Assembly: GCA_902802975.1 (NCBI GenBank)
Contig: CADCOF010000231.1
Coordinates: forward strand, 1 to 7,759
Direction of reading: 5' to 3'
Length of the DNA: 7,759 bases
From: an uncultured Ruminococcus sp.
Lineage (GTDB): Bacteria > Bacillota > Clostridia > Oscillospirales > Acutalibacteraceae
Shown: positions 4,600 through 7,759 of the stretch, in pieces
Position numbering within the stretch: the stretch's first letter is position 1
How the letters are laid out: each line of letters starts with the position of its first letter
Position numbers and translations under genes: made by a program
The notes under the pieces: generated by a model
What the model was told of the DNA's origin: nothing
The model's input: the letters and a program-made list of their open reading frames with translations, nothing else
The model's database searches: none

Positions 4600-7053
4600 A
4601 TGCAAATGAAACGAAACTTGGCAAAAATCCTTTGTGTTGTTATTACTGTGATAGTAATAGCCGGCTCATTTTCCGTTGCAGCGTCCGCCGATCAATCAAG
4701 TGCAATGATGGGAAAGTTTAATATCCCATCGTTCAGCGACGTTGGTGAGGAAGAAACGTATTTTTTCAGCGACGATTATTTTACTGCACCTTCAACAACG
4801 CAGAATAATCACCTTGTCACAATGTCGCTGGCTCTTGCGATCACCGCGATGAATTATGGCGGCGAGTCGCAGCTGAAAACACTGTATAATACTACAGGTT
4901 TTATAGATATCAGCACAACTGATCTGGATATCAAACCCACACGCGATACTATAGGTACTGCTATTGCTCACAAGAAGATCGGAGACAGCGAGCTTGTGGC
5001 TGTTGCTGTACGCGGCGGCAATTATGAATCAGAGTGGGCAGCAAACGTAACATCGGGCTTGACAGGTGACGCAGAGGGATTCAGTGTTCCCGCGAAGAAG
5101 GTTATCGAGAGAATCAAGACGTACATTTCAGACAATAATCTCAAAAACGTAAAACTTTGGGTCGCAGGCTATTCAAGAGCAGCTGCCATATCCGACCTTG
5201 TGGGCGTGTATGTCAATGAAAATCCGGACGAATTCAACACCACTGTTGACGATGTTTTTGTCTTTGCGTTTGAAGCACCCCGTTGCAGCGCAAGCGATAA
5301 GGTGTACAACAATATTTACTGCGTAAAGAATAAGAACGATCTTGTTACTTATGTTTACCCGCGCGGATGGAATTTGTACACAAACGGCGTGGAAATAAAT
5401 ATAGGAAGCGATAAATCTATTCTTAAAGTAAAAGTTGATCTCATGGCGGAGAATAAGATCGTTCCGCTGGGCGAAGTTTCGATGGACGATTTTATTCAGT
5501 CTACAGTGGATTTTATATTCGATGAGATATCGAGAGATGCTTATTCGGCTGAATTTGATGACACTGTTGCAGGTCTGATTGAGCTGTATTACAGCAAGCC
5601 GTCATCTGACTGGACTAAAACTATTGATTTCATAAAAAACGAGCTGATCAATCAGCTGATGAATAATCCTCACTTCCAGTACATATTATATGAAGAAATG
5701 GACTCCGGCGTAGTAAGACACAACAGCGATAAGATGTACAAGCAGCTTACAGAGGAGCTTATCCTTTGTATGAATGAAGTTGTTAAGCCTGAAGACCTCA
5801 ATCTCACGCAGCAGGAGTATCAGACTGTATGCGGAGGTCTGTATTACATTTTAAGAGTATTGGGACCTGTTCTTGTTAAGGATTATGTTTATCAGGAGAA
5901 TGTTGATTTTGATAAACTTGTTGTGGAAAATTATAGGGATCCCGAATTTGACCCGCAAAACGAAGATACATTTATTCCCACATATGAACAATATTTGAAA
6001 CTAATGGAAGAATATGATCCCCAAACGATAGATGAACCTATACCATATGAACCGAATGCGTCTGAACTTGGCTATGAAGATGGATACGAGGACGGAAGAG
6101 CCGGGAATGCCAAGCGCACGGAAGCACCTATGCCGAGAAACCCCGAAGATTATTCAGAAGATCAGCTTGAGTCATACAAATCTGAATACATGGACGAATA
6201 TGAGTATGGTTATGCGGTAGGCGAACAGGCAAGAATTTATTCCGAACTGCCTAATGATTACTTTGAAGGTGAAGATGCTGCTTATAAAGACGCAAAAAAC
6301 GATGCAGAAAAAGACGCATTCGTTGGGAAGTACAAAGCAAGCTTTAATGAGGAACCTTACGGAGAACATACGAAATACTATATAAAGGGATACAAAGATA
6401 CATATGCCGGAACGTATGACAGATATTATAATAAATATTCAAGATATTATAAAGAAATGACATTCTATCATGTTGGTACATTTGCAGCAAATATGGAGCA
6501 GATAATATCCGAGCATTATCCGCAGACCATATGGGATATGATCACAAAGCTTGACTCCAACTATGACATAGAAGTCGAGCCTAAGAGAGAAAACATTCTT
6601 GGCGACGTTGACAATGATACGATAATAACTGCAAGCGACGCGCTTATGATCCTGAGAGCAAGCGTTGATCTTGAAAAATTTGACGCGCAGAAAATTCTTT
6701 GCGGCGATATTGATAAAGATAATGAGATCACATCATTCGATGCACTTATGGTTCTGCGTTTCAGCGTTGGTTACGCCGATATTTATAATATCGGAAAAGT
6801 TATAGGATTTTTGACTCCTGTTGGCAGCTGGACAGGCAGCACCGCGCTTGGAACCGTATTGGCAGTGATCAACGAAGATGGCACAGCAGTTTTGTCGCTT
6901 GCAACAATGCCGCTCAAAATGAGTACGACATGGAGTATGGAAGGCGATACAGTTACTGTTATTATTATGGGTAAACCGGAGTCGTTCAAGTTTGTAGGAG
7001 ATACTCTCGTCAATGTCAACGACAGCACGATGGTATTTGCGAAGAGTGCATAG
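4600..7053 (+). CDS. Secreted lipase-like hydrolase with internal dockerin and C-terminal beta domain
   Basis: An 817-aa exported protein. Residues 1-30 are a signal peptide: basic MQMKRNLAK, a hydrophobic core, and probable cleavage after ASA (30). Residues about 50-260 look like a clostridial lipase (class 3)-type alpha/beta hydrolase: an RGG strand end at 138-140, the nucleophile elbow GYSRA with Ser192, and NKNDLVTYVYP with a candidate acid, Asp247. The catalytic His is uncertain; His639 (SEHYPQTIWDMI) is my preferred candidate and His374 the alternative. Residues 440-620 are a Tyr/Gly/acid-rich insert with GYEDGYEDG-like motifs. Residues 667-725 form a two-repeat dockerin: GDVDNDTIITASDALMILR and GDIDKDNEITSFDALMVLR, each with the Ca ligand pattern D-x-D-x-D-x3-T-x2-D. 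Residues 738-817 are a small beta-rich domain (GSWTGSTALGT, NEDGTAVLS, TTWSMEGDTVTV), similar in style to Firmicutes lipocalin-like domains. The dockerin implies attachment to a cohesin scaffold. The substrate is unknown. AGGs before 4600 give five-base spacing; Met3 at 4606 is an alternative start. Confidence 0.8.
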   Translation: MQMKRNLAKILCVVITVIVIAGSFSVAASADQSSAMMGKFNIPSFSDVGEEETYFFSDDYFTAPSTTQNNHLVTMSLALAITAMNYGGESQLKTLYNTTGFIDISTTDLDIKPTRDTIGTAIAHKKIGDSELVAVAVRGGNYESEWAANVTSGLTGDAEGFSVPAKKVIERIKTYISDNNLKNVKLWVAGYSRAAAISDLVGVYVNENPDEFNTTVDDVFVFAFEAPRCSASDKVYNNIYCVKNKNDLVTYVYPRGWNLYTNGVEINIGSDKSILKVKVDLMAENKIVPLGEVSMDDFIQSTVDFIFDEISRDAYSAEFDDTVAGLIELYYSKPSSDWTKTIDFIKNELINQLMNNPHFQYILYEEMDSGVVRHNSDKMYKQLTEELILCMNEVVKPEDLNLTQQEYQTVCGGLYYILRVLGPVLVKDYVYQENVDFDKLVVENYRDPEFDPQNEDTFIPTYEQYLKLMEEYDPQTIDEPIPYEPNASELGYEDGYEDGRAGNAKRTEAPMPRNPEDYSEDQLESYKSEYMDEYEYGYAVGEQARIYSELPNDYFEGEDAAYKDAKNDAEKDAFVGKYKASFNEEPYGEHTKYYIKGYKDTYAGTYDRYYNKYSRYYKEMTFYHVGTFAANMEQIISEHYPQTIWDMITKLDSNYDIEVEPKRENILGDVDNDTIITASDALMILRASVDLEKFDAQKILCGDIDKDNEITSFDALMVLRFSVGYADIYNIGKVIGFLTPVGSWTGSTALGTVLAVINEDGTAVLSLATMPLKMSTTWSMEGDTVTVIIMGKPESFKFVGDTLVNVNDSTMVFAKSA

Positions 7054-7078
7054 CTCATAATCTATTTGTAACACACAA

Positions 7079-7130
7079 CAAAAACCCGCGCCCAACATAG
7101 TGTAGGGCGCGGGTGATGTGGTTTGTTTTA
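7079..7130. terminator. Bidirectional intrinsic terminator between the lipase-dockerin gene and ilvC
   Basis: ACCCGCGCCC (7084-7093) pairs perfectly with GGGCGCGGGT (7105-7114) around an 11-base loop. Read on the - strand, the stem is followed by TTTTTGTTGT, a clear T tract, making a good terminator for ilvC about 150 bases after its stop. On the + strand the stem is followed by the weaker T-rich gtttgtttta, enough for a terminator of the gene ending at 7053. The convergent layout fits one hairpin serving both. Confidence 0.82.
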
Positions 7131-7145
7131 GCTAAAAATTCGTGC

Positions 7146-7255
7146 GCGTATCGCCCGCGGGTGCAACCCGCCGCGTATCGCCCGCGGGTGCAACCCGCCG
7201 CGTATCGCCTGCGGGCGCATGCCCGCCGCGTATCGCCTGCGGGCGCATGCCCGCC
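7146..7255. repeat. Four tandem 27/28-bp hairpin repeats in two subtypes, after ilvC
   Basis: Units begin with gcgtatcgcc at 7146, 7173, 7200 and 7228. The first two (27 bp) carry GCGGGT-GCA-ACCCGC; the last two (28 bp) carry GCGGGC-GCAT-GCCCGC. Both are perfect 6-bp stems, and the pair next to the loop changes from T-A to C-G, so pairing is kept while the sequence changes. The array starts three bases beyond the ilvC stop codon (on the - strand), so it lies in the ilvC 3' untranslated region, before the terminator at 7084-7114. Together with that terminator it accounts for the 205-bp gap. Confidence 0.9.
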
Positions 7256-7258
7256 GCA

Positions 7259-7759
<501 letters not shown>

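Noticed and set aside
7146..7255. CRISPR array
   Set aside because: Units are directly adjacent with no unique spacers and are GC-rich hairpins of two alternating subtypes; no cas gene is present.

Overview
The window looks like chromosomal DNA of a Gram-positive gut or rumen anaerobe close to Ruminococcus (Oscillospiraceae/Ruminococcaceae). The evidence is a secreted protein with a two-repeat dockerin, a Firmicutes-type B12-dependent methionine synthase without the activation domain, AGGA-type ribosome binding sites, and moderate-GC genes separated by very GC-rich palindromic repeats. The assignment is an inference from gene style; no marker gene is present.

Layout from left to right. Positions 1-240 hold a repeat block: two copies of an 86-bp unit that run into about 3.3 direct copies of its 26-bp hairpin core. 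Ten bases after the block, metH starts (251-2671, +). An inverted copy of the same repeat overlaps the 3' end of metH and supplies its last 13 codons and stop. A gap of 232 bp follows, with a weak hairpin, a possible promoter and a strong double-hairpin leader. Next comes a two-gene unit on the + strand: a HAD-family phosphatase/phosphomutase (2904-3572) and, one base later, a DusB-type tRNA-dihydrouridine synthase (3574-4530). After a 69-bp gap with a plausible promoter lies a large secreted protein (4600-7053, +). It has a signal peptide, a lipase-like alpha/beta-hydrolase region, a Tyr/Gly/acid-rich insert, an internal dockerin and a small C-terminal beta-rich domain. A bidirectional terminator hairpin (7084-7114) and four tandem 27/28-bp hairpin repeats (7146-7255) separate it from the convergent 3' half of ilvC (7259-7759, -), which is cut by the window edge.

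Functionally this is mostly core metabolism (methionine and branched-chain amino acid synthesis, tRNA modification) plus one extracellular dockerin protein. The genes do not form one pathway; only the HAD-dus pair looks co-transcribed. I see no CRISPR array, transposase, phage gene, tRNA, rRNA or recognisable riboswitch. The most unusual content is the family of GC-rich palindromic repeats, which sit at gene ends and in one case extend a coding sequence. I found no convincing new multi-gene system.
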